From Geodermatophilus saharensis (GTDB taxonomy: Bacteria > Actinomycetota > Actinomycetes > Mycobacteriales > Geodermatophilaceae): DNA of 64,000 nt. Both the position numbers and the translations under genes were made by a program. Below the pieces are notes generated by a model. It made no database searches. It was given only the letters and a program-made list of their open reading frames with translations, and had not been told where the DNA came from. The stretch is from assembly GCF_900188205.1 (NCBI RefSeq), contig NZ_FZOH01000003.1, forward strand, positions 146,539 to 210,538, read 5' to 3'. The first letter of the stretch is position 1, and each line of letters begins with the position of its first letter. Below, piece after piece: positions 25,460 to 34,064 of this stretch.

Positions 25460-26935
25460 TCAGATCTGCGGTGCGTGGTCGGCGGGGGTGGCGGCGGTGA
25501 GGTCGCGGGCGGCGTGGGGGCGGGCGCGGGCGAGCAGCCAGCCCGAGGCGAGGGCGACGGCGAGCAGGACGCCGGCGCCGACGCCGAGCGGCGTGGAGCC
25601 GCCCATGAGCAGCGGCAGGTTCCGGACGAGCAGCACGAGGATCAGCGCCAGGCCGACCGCGCCGAGGCCGGGGGCGACGAGGGTGTGCCACGGCCGCCGG
25701 TCCAGGCCGGTGCGGCGGAAGAAGACGACGACGGCGACGCAGGCCAGCAGCATCAGCACGACGATGCCCACGCTGGCGATGCCGGCCAGCCAGGTGAAGA
25801 TCTCCAGCACCGGGTCGAGCCCGGCGAGGGCGCACACGGCCATCAGCAGGCCGCCGACCGCGGTGGTGACCAGCGAGGCGACGTGCGGTGAGGCGTGCCG
25901 GGTGTGGCTGCGGCCGCAGGCGATCGGCAGGACGCCGGTGTTGCCGAGGGAGAAGACGTAGCGCGACAGCACGTTGTGGAACGACAGGATCGCGGCGAAC
26001 AGGCTGGTCACGAACAGCACCTGCATGACGTCGGCCGCGGCCGTGCCGACGTAGTCCGCGGCGGTGGTCACCACGATCCCGCCCGGGTCGGCGGCCGCGG
26101 CGTCGACGATCGCGCTGTCGCCCCATGCGCTCACGATGGCCCAGGAGGACAGCGTGTAGAAGACCCCGATGATGGCCAGCGCCAGGTAGGTCGCCCGGGG
26201 GATGGTCCGCTCGGGGTCGCGGGCCTCGTCGCGGAAGATCGCGGTCGCCTCGAAGCCGATGAAGCCGGCGATGGCGAACATCAGCCCGATGCCGGGAGCG
26301 CCGGAGAGGACCTCGTCGGGCCGCACCAGCGCGGTGGACAGGCCCTCGTCGCCGCCGCCCTGGAACACGACCGCGGCGTCGAGCACCAGGACGATGCCCA
26401 CCTCGGCGACGAGCAGGACCCCGAGCACCCTGCTGGACAGCTCGATGTGCCGGTAGCCGAGCAGGCCGGTGACGGCCAGGACGACGGCGGTCCACAGCCA
26501 CCAGGGCAGCGACGGCCCGCCGTAGCCGGTCACCAGGTCGTCGACGAGGAACCCGACGTAGCCGTAGACGGCGCCCTGCACGGTCACGTAGCTGATCAGC
26601 GCGACCAGGGCGCTGCCCAGCCCGGCGCCGCGGCCGAGCCCGGTGCCGACGTAGGAGTAGAACGCGCCGGCGTTCGGCACGTGGCGGGTCATGGCGGTGA
26701 AGCCGACGGCGAAGAAGAGCAGGACGACGGCCGCGACGACGTACATCGCCGGGTAGCCGGCGCCGTTGCCCGCGGCGATGCCGATGGGGACCGAGCCCGC
26801 GATGACCGTCAGGGGGGCGGCGGCGGCCACCACCATGAAGACGATGGCGCCGGCACCGAGGCGGCCGGTCAGCCGGTGGCGCTCGGCGGTGCCGGTGACC
26901 GGCGCGGCCGGTGGTGGGTCGGAGACGGTGGCCAT
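25460..26935 (-). CDS. APC-superfamily amine/amino-acid permease
   Basis: A 491-residue, roughly 12-TM transporter begins at ATG 26935 after GGAGG. Family features are the first helix GAGAIVFMVVAAAAPL, the GAFYSYVG loop, FIGFEATAIFRDEARDPERTIPRATY (helix 6 region, key EARDP-RTIP motif) and NVLSRYVFSLGNTGVLP. It sits 11 bp upstream of tynA on the same strand, so import of the amine oxidised by TynA is the obvious role. A second, different APC gene is divergent at 27154. Confidence 0.9.
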   Translation of the reverse strand: MATVSDPPPAAPVTGTAERHRLTGRLGAGAIVFMVVAAAAPLTVIAGSVPIGIAAGNGAGYPAMYVVAAVVLLFFAVGFTAMTRHVPNAGAFYSYVGTGLGRGAGLGSALVALISYVTVQGAVYGYVGFLVDDLVTGYGGPSLPWWLWTAVVLAVTGLLGYRHIELSSRVLGVLLVAEVGIVLVLDAAVVFQGGGDEGLSTALVRPDEVLSGAPGIGLMFAIAGFIGFEATAIFRDEARDPERTIPRATYLALAIIGVFYTLSSWAIVSAWGDSAIVDAAAADPGGIVVTTAADYVGTAAADVMQVLFVTSLFAAILSFHNVLSRYVFSLGNTGVLPIACGRSHTRHASPHVASLVTTAVGGLLMAVCALAGLDPVLEIFTWLAGIASVGIVVLMLLACVAVVVFFRRTGLDRRPWHTLVAPGLGAVGLALILVLLVRNLPLLMGGSTPLGVGAGVLLAVALASGWLLARARPHAARDLTAATPADHAPQI

Positions 26936-27153
26936 GGGCGACCTCCGGGGCGGCGGCAGCGCGGGCTGCCGGGCGGACGGCGATGGCTGGGAAGCCTGAC
27001 CCGGCCCGCGAGGTGCGCGGTTACACGGCCGTCATGAAGCGGAAACGTTCTCGTTACACCGAACGGGAGACGGCGGTCACGTTTTCTCATTCGGGGAGGG
27101 CCTCGACGACACGCGGTCTGCCCTACCCTCGCGCAGCAGTCGAGGGGAGTGGC
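26936..27153. promoter_or_regulatory. Divergent promoter region between two APC permease genes
   Basis: This unusually AT-tolerant stretch contains a repeated ACGTTYTC element (27045-27052 and 27079-27088) and two GTTACAC motifs, between the tynA operon and the second permease/IclR operon. The IclR regulator encoded at 28617 is the natural candidate to bind here. A -10-like TACCCT precedes the rightward gene. Confidence 0.45.
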
Positions 27154-28620
27154 ATGGCGCAGCGCAGCACCGCCGTCCGGCTGCCCGCGCGGTCGCCGGT
27201 CGAGGGGCTGCGCCGGCGGCGGCTCAGCTTCGCCGAGGTGCTCGCCCAGTCGGTGTCGGCACTGGCCCCGACGGCGGCGATGGTCGTCGTCCCCTCGATC
27301 GTGCTGGTCGAGGCCGGGGCGGCCACGCTGCCGGCGTTCGTCGCGGCCACCGCCCTGGTGCTGCTCATCGGCTGGTGTCTCACCCAGTTCGGGCGCCGCA
27401 TGGCCGCGGTGGGCGGCACGTACAGCTACACCGCGAAGGGCCTGGGCCCGGTCGGCGCGCTCGTCGGCGGCTGGGCGCTGCTGATCGGCTACGCCGCCGT
27501 CGCGATGTCGGCACTGGTCGGCTCGGCCCTCTACGGCGCCGGGCTGTTCGGGCTCGAGCCGACGCCGTCGGTCGTCGCCCTGCTGGCCGGCGGGCTCGGG
27601 CTGCTGGCCGCCACCTTCGCGGTGCGCGGCATCCAGCTGTCGGCCCGGGTCGCCCTGGTCCTCGAGGTCGTGTCGGTGCTGCTGGTCGTCGTCGTGCTCG
27701 GGGTGCTGCTGGTCGTCGCCCGCGGCGCCCCCGACACCGCGGCGCCCGTCGTCGACGCGCCGCTGCACGGGGGCGGGCTGGCCGTGGGCGTGGTGCTCGG
27801 CGTCACCGCGTTCATGGGCTTCGAGAGCGCCGCCGTGCTCGGGGTGGAGGCGCGCCGCCCGCTCGTCGCCGTCCCCCGTGCCGTGCTGTGGACCCCGGCC
27901 GTGGCCGGGGTGCTCGTGTTCGCGGCCGCGGGAGCCCAGGTGGTGCTCCTGCGCGCCGCTCCGCTGGACGTGCTGACCAGCCCGGTCCCGGTCGCCGAGC
28001 TCGCCGACCGCAACGGTCTGGTGGTCCTGCGGCGGCTGCTGGACCTGGGCATCGCCGCGTCGTTCTTCGCCTGCGTCACCGGCTCGACCAACGCCCTCGG
28101 GCGGGTGCTGTTCTCGATGGCCCGCGAGGAGGTGCTGCCGCGGACCCTGGGCCGCACGCACCGCCGGTTCGAGACCCCGCACCGGGCGCTGGCCCTGGTG
28201 GTGCCGGCGGTCGTCGGCGTGCCGGTCGTCGCGCTCGCCCTCGGGGCCCGGCCGCTGTCGGTGCTGGTCGGCTCGCTCACCGTCTCGGCCTTCGGCTACC
28301 TGGTCGCCTACGTGCTGGCCTGCCTGGCGATGCCGCTGTTCCTGCGCCGGATCGGGGAGCTCACCGTGCTCCCGCTCCTCGGCGGCGTGCTGGCCGCGGC
28401 GGTGGGCCTGGCCGGGCTGCTGGTCACCGTCGGCGGCGCCGCGCGGTGGGACGGCGAGGCGACGGCGACGGTGTTCCTCGCCGCCCTGGCGCCCGGGGTG
28501 GCGTGGGCGCTGTGGCTGCGGTGGCGCGCCCCGGAGCGGCTGCGCGGGGTCGGCGTGTACGACCAGGCCACGGCCAGCAGCGTGCTCCCGGGCAGCGTCG
28601 CGGCCGAGCCGCCGCGATGA
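27154..28620 (+). CDS. APC-superfamily permease
   Basis: A 488-residue transporter starts at ATG 27154 six bases after GAGGGGAG. Helix 1 region LSFAEVLAQSVSALAPTAAM, the GGTYSYTAKGLGP loop, MGFESAAVLGVEARRP and FSMAREEVLPRTLGRTHRRF are typical APC features. The EARRP/AVPRAVLW segment replaces the usual EA-x-x-P-x-RTIPRA motif. It is divergent from the TynA-linked permease and overlaps the IclR gene by ATGA. It probably imports an amine or aromatic amino acid. Confidence 0.88.
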   Translation: MAQRSTAVRLPARSPVEGLRRRRLSFAEVLAQSVSALAPTAAMVVVPSIVLVEAGAATLPAFVAATALVLLIGWCLTQFGRRMAAVGGTYSYTAKGLGPVGALVGGWALLIGYAAVAMSALVGSALYGAGLFGLEPTPSVVALLAGGLGLLAATFAVRGIQLSARVALVLEVVSVLLVVVVLGVLLVVARGAPDTAAPVVDAPLHGGGLAVGVVLGVTAFMGFESAAVLGVEARRPLVAVPRAVLWTPAVAGVLVFAAAGAQVVLLRAAPLDVLTSPVPVAELADRNGLVVLRRLLDLGIAASFFACVTGSTNALGRVLFSMAREEVLPRTLGRTHRRFETPHRALALVVPAVVGVPVVALALGARPLSVLVGSLTVSAFGYLVAYVLACLAMPLFLRRIGELTVLPLLGGVLAAAVGLAGLLVTVGGAARWDGEATATVFLAALAPGVAWALWLRWRAPERLRGVGVYDQATASSVLPGSVAAEPPR

Positions 28621-29369
28621 CGGCCATCGACCGGGGGCTCACCGGGCGCCAGCCCAAGGCCGTCCAGAGCGCGCTGGCCATCCTCGAGACGGTGGCCCGG
28701 GTCGGGGCCGGCGTGACGGCGAAGGAGGTCGCCGACGAGCTCGGGCTCCCGCCGGCCACCACCTACCGGCTACTCAACCTGCTGGTGGGGGAGGAGTACC
28801 TGGTGCGGCTGCCCGACCTGCACGGCTTCGCGATGGGCCGCAAGGCCGCCCGCCTCACCGGCGCCGCCGCCACCGCGCCGCTGTGCACCGCGGCCCGCGA
28901 GGTGGTGGCCGAGCTGCGCGGTCAGGTGCGCTCCGGCGTCCACCTGGTGCTGTGCACGTCCTCCACGCTGCACTGCGCCGACGTCGACCCCGACCACCCG
29001 CTGCAGGCCCCGGAGCTCGTGGAGCGCCACCTGCACGCCTCCGCGCCCGGCAAGCTGCTGCTGGCCGAGCAGGCCGACTGGCAGGAGGTGCTCAGCCCCG
29101 CCCGGCTGCACCGGCTCACCGACCGGACCGTCGTGCGGCCGGCCGACCTCGACGCCGAGCTGCGCGAGACGCGCCGGCGCGGGTGGGCGGTGCAGGCCGG
29201 GCAGGTGCACGAGGACCTGACGTGCGCGGCGGTCCCCGTGCGGGCGCCGGCGGGGGCGCTGGTGGCCGCGGTCGTGGTCACCGTCCGGGGCGCCGCCCCC
29301 GCCGCGCTGGCCGCGCCCGCCGGGCTGGCGGAGGGGTTCGCCCGCCGCCTCGGCCCGCTGCTCGGCTAG
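28617..29369 (+). CDS. IclR-family transcriptional regulator
   Basis: A 250-residue protein overlapping the permease stop by ATGA. The winged helix lies at about 12-75 (AVQSALAILETVARVGAGVT, KEVADELGLPPATTYRLLNLL). The effector domain (80-250) has the ASAPGKLLLAEQ motif common to IclR regulators. It probably controls the divergent tynA operon and its own permease gene. Its TAG stop shares the palindrome CTAG (29366-29369) with the convergent dehydrogenase gene, so the two genes end on the same four bases. Confidence 0.9.
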   Translation: MTAIDRGLTGRQPKAVQSALAILETVARVGAGVTAKEVADELGLPPATTYRLLNLLVGEEYLVRLPDLHGFAMGRKAARLTGAAATAPLCTAAREVVAELRGQVRSGVHLVLCTSSTLHCADVDPDHPLQAPELVERHLHASAPGKLLLAEQADWQEVLSPARLHRLTDRTVVRPADLDAELRETRRRGWAVQAGQVHEDLTCAAVPVRAPAGALVAAVVVTVRGAAPAALAAPAGLAEGFARRLGPLLG

Positions 29370-30490
29370 TCGAAGACGACGACGCCGCGGATGTTGCGGC
29401 CGGCGTGCATGTCCTCGTAGGCCTGCGCGACCTGGTCGAGCGTGTACTCCCTGGTCACCAGCTCGTCGAGCTTGAGCTGGCCGGCCTGGTACATGCGCAG
29501 CAGGTTGGGCACGTCGTGGCGGGGGTTGGACTCCCCGAACAGCGAGCCCTGCAGCCGCTTCTGCATGAGCGTGAGGTCGCCGAGGGAGATGGGCGCACCG
29601 ACGGCGGTGAGGTCGCCCAGCCCGGTGAGCACCACGGTGCCCGCCTTGCGGACGCTGGCCAGCGCCTGCGCCACGTGCTCGCCCTGCACGACGCCGATGG
29701 TGACGATCGTGGCGTCGGCGCCCTGCCCGTTGGTGATCGACCGCGCGTACTCGGCCGCCTCGTCGATGCCCTCGAAGAAGTGGGTGGCGCCGAACTGCTG
29801 CGCCCACTCGGCCTTGGCCGCCACCGGGTCGACGGCGATGACCGTCGTCGCGCCGGCGTGCACCGCGCCCTGCAGCGCGTTGGCGCCGATCCCGCCGATG
29901 CCCATGACGATCACCGTGGCGCCCGGCTTGATGTTCGCGGAGTTGACCGCCGAGCCGAAGCCGGTGGGCACGCCGCAGCCGACCAGCGCGGCGGCCTTCA
30001 GCGGGATGTCCCGGTCGATCTTGATGACGCTGTCGACGGAGGCGGTCGTGTACTCGGCGAAGGTGGAGATGCCGCACTGCTGGCCCACCGGCTGCCCGTT
30101 CTCGCTCATCCGGAAGCTGGTCGGGTCCTCCGCGCGGGCGCCGGTGAGCAGCGAGGCGCCCAGGTCGCACAGGTTGCTCATCCCCTGCGCGCAGAACTCG
30201 CACTTCCCGCAGGCGGGCAGGAACGAGAAGACGACGTGGTCGCCGACCTCGAAGCCCGGGGTGTTCGGCCCGACGGCGGTGACCACGCCGGCGCCCTCGT
30301 GGCCGCCGACGAACGGGTAGATCCCGACCGGGACGTCCCCGGTGGCCACGTGGTCGTCGGAGTGGCACAGCCCCGACGCGGCGATCTTGACGGTCACCTC
30401 GCCCTGGCGGGGGTCGTCGAGCTCGACGGTGGCGGTCTCGTACGTGCCGGGGGCCTGGCGGACCAGCGACACCTTCGTGGTGATGGGCAC
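29366..30490 (-). CDS. NDMA-dependent (nicotinoprotein) alcohol dehydrogenase
   Basis: A 374-residue zinc MDR dehydrogenase starts at GTG 30490 after AGAGGAG. It has the catalytic zinc ligands in GLCHSDDHVATGD and GGHEGAG, a structural-zinc lobe CGKCEFC with a fourth Cys in NLCDLGA, and the Rossmann motif GIGGIGANALQGA. The sequence matches the Rxyl_3153-type NDMA-dependent alcohol dehydrogenases, which hold NAD tightly and are re-oxidised through mycofactocin or artificial acceptors in actinobacteria. Here it may interconvert aromatic alcohols and aldehydes from amine oxidation. No mycofactocin gene lies in this window. Confidence 0.9.
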   Translation of the reverse strand: MPITTKVSLVRQAPGTYETATVELDDPRQGEVTVKIAASGLCHSDDHVATGDVPVGIYPFVGGHEGAGVVTAVGPNTPGFEVGDHVVFSFLPACGKCEFCAQGMSNLCDLGASLLTGARAEDPTSFRMSENGQPVGQQCGISTFAEYTTASVDSVIKIDRDIPLKAAALVGCGVPTGFGSAVNSANIKPGATVIVMGIGGIGANALQGAVHAGATTVIAVDPVAAKAEWAQQFGATHFFEGIDEAAEYARSITNGQGADATIVTIGVVQGEHVAQALASVRKAGTVVLTGLGDLTAVGAPISLGDLTLMQKRLQGSLFGESNPRHDVPNLLRMYQAGQLKLDELVTREYTLDQVAQAYEDMHAGRNIRGVVVFD

Positions 30491-30542
30491 GGGGGCTCCT
30501 CTCTGAGCAGGGGTGGCTCGGGCACTTCCGCGGACGTGCCCG

Positions 30543-30587
30543 CCTCAGCCGTTGACGCCTCAGCCGTTGACGGCTCAGCCGTTGATG
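30543..30587. repeat. 15-bp tandem repeat duplicating the 3' end of the aldehyde dehydrogenase gene
   Basis: Three copies of a 15-bp unit (30543-30557, 30558-30572, 30573-30587) each read on the minus strand as the last codons Asn-Gly plus TGA. The true stop is in the third copy; the two beyond it repeat the terminal codons and the stop. Confidence 0.85.
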
Positions 30588-32023
30588 ACCTGGGGGACGG
30601 CGACGGCCTTGAGGCCCTCGACGCCGAACTCGAGGCCGTAGCCGGACCTCTTGTGCCCGCCGAAGGGGATCATCGGGTGCACGCCGCCGTGGGAGTTGAT
30701 CCACACGGTGCCGGCCTGCAGCCGGGCGGCGACGGCGCGGGCGGCGTCGCGGTCGCTGCTCCACACCGAGGCACCGAGGCCGACGTCGAGCCGGTTGGCC
30801 ATGGCGATCGCCTGCTCGACGTCGTCGTAGCGCACGATCGGCAGCGCGGGGCCGAACTGCTCCTCGGCCACCAGTGGGTTGTCGTCGTCGACGTCGGCGA
30901 CCAGCGTCGTCGGGTAGAAGTGCCCGGGCGCGTCGGGGTCGGGGTCGCCGCCGAGCAGGATCCGCGCGCCCGAGTCGCGGGCGGCGTCGACGAGGCGGGC
31001 GACGATCTCGTACTGCGCGCGGTTCTGCAGCGGGCCGAGCACGTTGGCCTCGTCGAGTCCGCGGCCCATGGGCATGGCCTTGGCGACCTCGGTGAGGGCG
31101 GCGACGACGTCGTCGTAGACGTCGGTGTGCACGTAGAGGCGCTTGAGGGCGGCGCAGGTCTGGCCCGTGTTGATGAAGGCGCCCCAGAACAGGCCCTCGG
31201 CGATGGCCGCGGGGTCGACGTCGGGCAGCACGATGCCGGCGTCGTTGCCGCCGAGCTCCAGGGTCAGGCGCTTCACGGTGTCGGCCGAGCTCTTGATGAT
31301 GGCCTGGCCGGTGGCGGTGGAGCCGGTGAACACCACCTTGTCGACGTCGGGGTGGGCCGACAGGCGCGCGCCGACGTCGCGGCCGCCGGCGACGGCGGTG
31401 AGCACGTCAGCGGGCAGTACGCCGTTCAGCACGTGCACCAGGGCCAGCACGCTGAGCGGGGTGTACTCCGAGGGCTTGACCACCACGGTGTTGCCCATCC
31501 GCAGCGCGGGGGCGACCTGCCAGACGGTGATCATCATCGGCCAGTTCCACGGGCCGATGGCGCCGACGACGCCGACGGGGCGGTAGTGCAGTTCGGCGCG
31601 GGTCTTGCCGTCGTCGACGACGGTCTCCACGGGCAGCTCGGTGGCCGCGGTGGCGCGCAGCCAGGCGGCGCAGGCGCCGACCTCGAAGCGGGCGTTGGGG
31701 CCGTTGAGCGGCTTGCCCTGCTCGCGGGAGAGCAGCTCGGCCAGCGGCTCGGCGGCCGCCTCGATCGCCTCGGCCGCGCCCAGCAGCAGCTCGATGCGCT
31801 CGGCGTCGGGACGGGCGGCCCACGCCGGTTGCGCGGCCCGGACCCGGGCGACGGCGGCGTCGACGTCGTCGGCGGACCGGTCGGCGACCCGGCCGACGGC
31901 CTCACCGGTGGCCGGGTCGAGGACCTCGCGGCCGGCGGGGTCGGTGACGGCGGCCAGCAGCTCGTCGTAGGTCGGGGTCTGCGCCGTGGTGGTCACGGGC
32001 TCGGTCACGGTGGGGGTGGTCAT
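30575..32023 (-). CDS. Aldehyde dehydrogenase (phenylacetaldehyde-type)
   Basis: A 482-residue NAD(P)-dependent aldehyde dehydrogenase with the usual GPWNWPMMITVWQVAPAL, FTGSTATGQAI, catalytic Glu in LTLELGGNDAGIV and catalytic Cys in NTGQTCAALKRL, and PFGGHKRSGYGLE near the end. ATG 32023 overlaps the fahA stop (ATGA). It is the last gene of the minus-strand homogentisate operon and probably oxidises aromatic aldehydes from amine oxidation to arylacetates. Its 3' end is duplicated in tandem (see 30543-30587). Confidence 0.92.
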   Translation of the reverse strand: MTTPTVTEPVTTTAQTPTYDELLAAVTDPAGREVLDPATGEAVGRVADRSADDVDAAVARVRAAQPAWAARPDAERIELLLGAAEAIEAAAEPLAELLSREQGKPLNGPNARFEVGACAAWLRATAATELPVETVVDDGKTRAELHYRPVGVVGAIGPWNWPMMITVWQVAPALRMGNTVVVKPSEYTPLSVLALVHVLNGVLPADVLTAVAGGRDVGARLSAHPDVDKVVFTGSTATGQAIIKSSADTVKRLTLELGGNDAGIVLPDVDPAAIAEGLFWGAFINTGQTCAALKRLYVHTDVYDDVVAALTEVAKAMPMGRGLDEANVLGPLQNRAQYEIVARLVDAARDSGARILLGGDPDPDAPGHFYPTTLVADVDDDNPLVAEEQFGPALPIVRYDDVEQAIAMANRLDVGLGASVWSSDRDAARAVAARLQAGTVWINSHGGVHPMIPFGGHKRSGYGLEFGVEGLKAVAVPQVING

Positions 32024-33228
32024 CGCGGTCCTTCGGTTTGGGAGGGCTCGACGCGGCCGGTGACCTCGCCGAGGGAGATGCGGCCGCCGCCGGTGCCGGG
32101 CGCGGTGGCGGTGAGGGTGACGACGTCGCCGTCCTCGAGGAAGGTGCGGGTGGAGCCGTCGGACAGGGTGAGCGGCTCCTCGCCGCCCCAGGAGAGCTCG
32201 ATGAACGAGCCGCGCTGGTCCGGCCGGGGGCCGGAGACCGTGCCGGAGGCGAACAGGTCCCCGGTGCGCAGGCTCGCACCGTTGACCGTGGTGTGGGCCA
32301 GCTGCTGGGCGGCGGTCCAGTACATGAGGTCGAACGGCGGGCAGGACACGAGCTCCCCGTTGAGGCGGACCTCGATCGCGATGTCGAGCCCCCAGGGCTG
32401 CGTGCCGGCGTCGTCGAGGTAGGGCAGCAGCGGCACGTCGCGGGGCGGCGGGGCGACCCGCGCGGCCTCCAGGGCTGCAAGCGGCACCACCCAGGGGGAC
32501 ACCGAGGTGAGGAAGCTCTTGCCGAGGAAGGGCCCCAGCGGCACGTACTCCCAGGACTGGATGTCGCGGGCCGACCAGTCGTTGACCAGGCAGACGCCGA
32601 AGACGTGGTCGGCGAAGGCGCCCAGTGGCACCGGCGCGCCCAGCGACGAGCCGGCCCCGACGACGAAGCCGACCTCGGCCTCGATGTCGAGGCGCCGTGA
32701 GGGGCCGAAGGTCGGGGCGTCGTCGGCGGGGCCCTTGCGCTGCCCGCTGGGTCGCACCACCGGCGTCCCGGAGACGGCGACGGTGCCGGCGCGGCCGTGG
32801 TAGCCGATGGGCAGGTGCTGCCAGTTAGGCGTCAGCGGCGGGGAGTCGGGCCGGAACATCCGGCCGAGGTTCTCGGCGTGGTGCCGGGAGCTGTAGAAGT
32901 CGACGTAGTCGGCGACCTCCACCGGCAGGTGCAGCGTCACCTCCGACCGCGGCACCAGGTGCGGCTCCACCCGGCCGCGGTGCGCCTCGTCGGTGAGCCA
33001 CCCGGTCAGCTGCGCCCGCAGGTCGGCCCAGGCCCCCGGCCCGCGCGCCAGGAAGGCGTTGAGCGAGCCGGTGGCGTGCACCTCGTCGCCGGTGGCCGCG
33101 GCGAGGTCGAGCACGGCGTCGCCGATGGCGATCCCGGTGCGCGGTGCGGTGCCGGGCGTGGAGAAGACGCCGTGGGGCAGGTTGTCGACGCCGAAGCCGG
33201 TGTCGTCGGGCAGGTCGAGCCAGCTCAT
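32020..33228 (-). CDS. fahA: Fumarylacetoacetase
   Basis: FahA cleaves fumarylacetoacetate into fumarate and acetoacetate, the last step of homogentisate degradation. The 402-residue protein has the N-terminal SH3-like part and the catalytic FAH domain with YVDFYSSRHHAENLGRMFR (His/metal region), LDIEAEVGFVVG, NDWSARDIQSWEYVPLGPFLGKSF broken by its usual residues, and GDLFASGTVSGP. ATG 33228 overlaps the stop of the upstream unknown gene. Length is close to the eukaryotic-type enzyme. Confidence 0.96.
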   Translation of the reverse strand: MSWLDLPDDTGFGVDNLPHGVFSTPGTAPRTGIAIGDAVLDLAAATGDEVHATGSLNAFLARGPGAWADLRAQLTGWLTDEAHRGRVEPHLVPRSEVTLHLPVEVADYVDFYSSRHHAENLGRMFRPDSPPLTPNWQHLPIGYHGRAGTVAVSGTPVVRPSGQRKGPADDAPTFGPSRRLDIEAEVGFVVGAGSSLGAPVPLGAFADHVFGVCLVNDWSARDIQSWEYVPLGPFLGKSFLTSVSPWVVPLAALEAARVAPPPRDVPLLPYLDDAGTQPWGLDIAIEVRLNGELVSCPPFDLMYWTAAQQLAHTTVNGASLRTGDLFASGTVSGPRPDQRGSFIELSWGGEEPLTLSDGSTRTFLEDGDVVTLTATAPGTGGGRISLGEVTGRVEPSQTEGPR

Positions 33229-34064
33229 GCCGGGGTCCTGTCGAGGGAGGGCAGCAGGCCGAGGGCGACGAGGTCGTCGACCGGCTCGAGCACGCTGCAG
33301 GTGCCGAAGGAGGTGAACACGGCGCGGGCGCGGGCGGCGCGGTCGGCCGGCCAGGAGCGCACCGCACCGGCCACGGCAGCGGGGTCGGTGCGGGCCAGTT
33401 CGTCCGACGCGGCCTCCGCCGTCGCCCCCGAGGCCAGCGCGTCGGCCGCCAGCAGGACGTTCAGGAAGCCGTGGTGGGCGAAGCCGGTGGCGGGGTCGGT
33501 GTGCGCGAGCGCGGAGTGCAGGCCGGCGGTGCACTTGACCGCGACGCCGCGGGCGACGCAGGCGGCCAGCGTGCCGGCGAGCTCGCCCGCGGAGGGGAAC
33601 AGGTCGGCCCGCAGCCCCCCGGTGCGCAGCTTGGCGCGGGCGCCGGTGCCGGCGAGCGCGTCGAGGACGGCGTCGCGGGGGGCGGTGCGCGGCACCTCGA
33701 CGGCCACCGGGACGCCGTCGGGCACGACGCCGGCGGCCACGGCGAGCGCCTCCCGCGCGGCGTCCGCGTCGGCGACGACGGGCACCTCGACGGCGGCCAG
33801 CCGCAGCCGCGGGTCGGACCCGACTCCTGCCGCGGCGGCCGGCAGGTCGCCGGCCGCCGCGATCAGCGAGACGCCCAGCGGACCGCCGTCCCCGAGGTGC
33901 GCGGCCAGCTCGTCGAGCCGGGCGGCGGGGACCACGAACGGCCCCACCAGGTCCCCGAGCCGGGCCCGCAGCTCGCGGTGCGCCGGCACGGCGGCGGCCA
34001 TCGGCGCGTCGCCGGGCGGGAACAGCGCCGCGTCGTCGAAGAACCCGGTGAACAGGCCCGTCAT
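33225..34064 (-). CDS. Uncharacterised TIM-barrel-like protein between hmgA and fahA
   Basis: A 279-residue protein of no recognised family, ATGA-coupled to both hmgA upstream and fahA downstream. Its sequence alternates short hydrophobic strands and helices as in a beta/alpha barrel: GPFVVPAARL, LGVSLIAAAG, LAAVEVPVVAD, VPVAVEVPR, ARAKLRTGGLRADLFPS, and VAVKCTAGLHSALAHTDP followed by AHHGFLNVLLAADAL. Two Lys residues sit at strand ends (AKLRTGG and VKCTAGLH), together with a His-rich stretch, which look like an active site of the aldolase/Schiff-base or metal-dependent type. No glutathione transferase-type maleylacetoacetate isomerase is nearby, so it could supply that step; this is inference only. 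Confidence 0.8.
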   Translation of the reverse strand: MTGLFTGFFDDAALFPPGDAPMAAAVPAHRELRARLGDLVGPFVVPAARLDELAAHLGDGGPLGVSLIAAAGDLPAAAAGVGSDPRLRLAAVEVPVVADADAAREALAVAAGVVPDGVPVAVEVPRTAPRDAVLDALAGTGARAKLRTGGLRADLFPSAGELAGTLAACVARGVAVKCTAGLHSALAHTDPATGFAHHGFLNVLLAADALASGATAEAASDELARTDPAAVAGAVRSWPADRAARARAVFTSFGTCSVLEPVDDLVALGLLPSLDRTPA

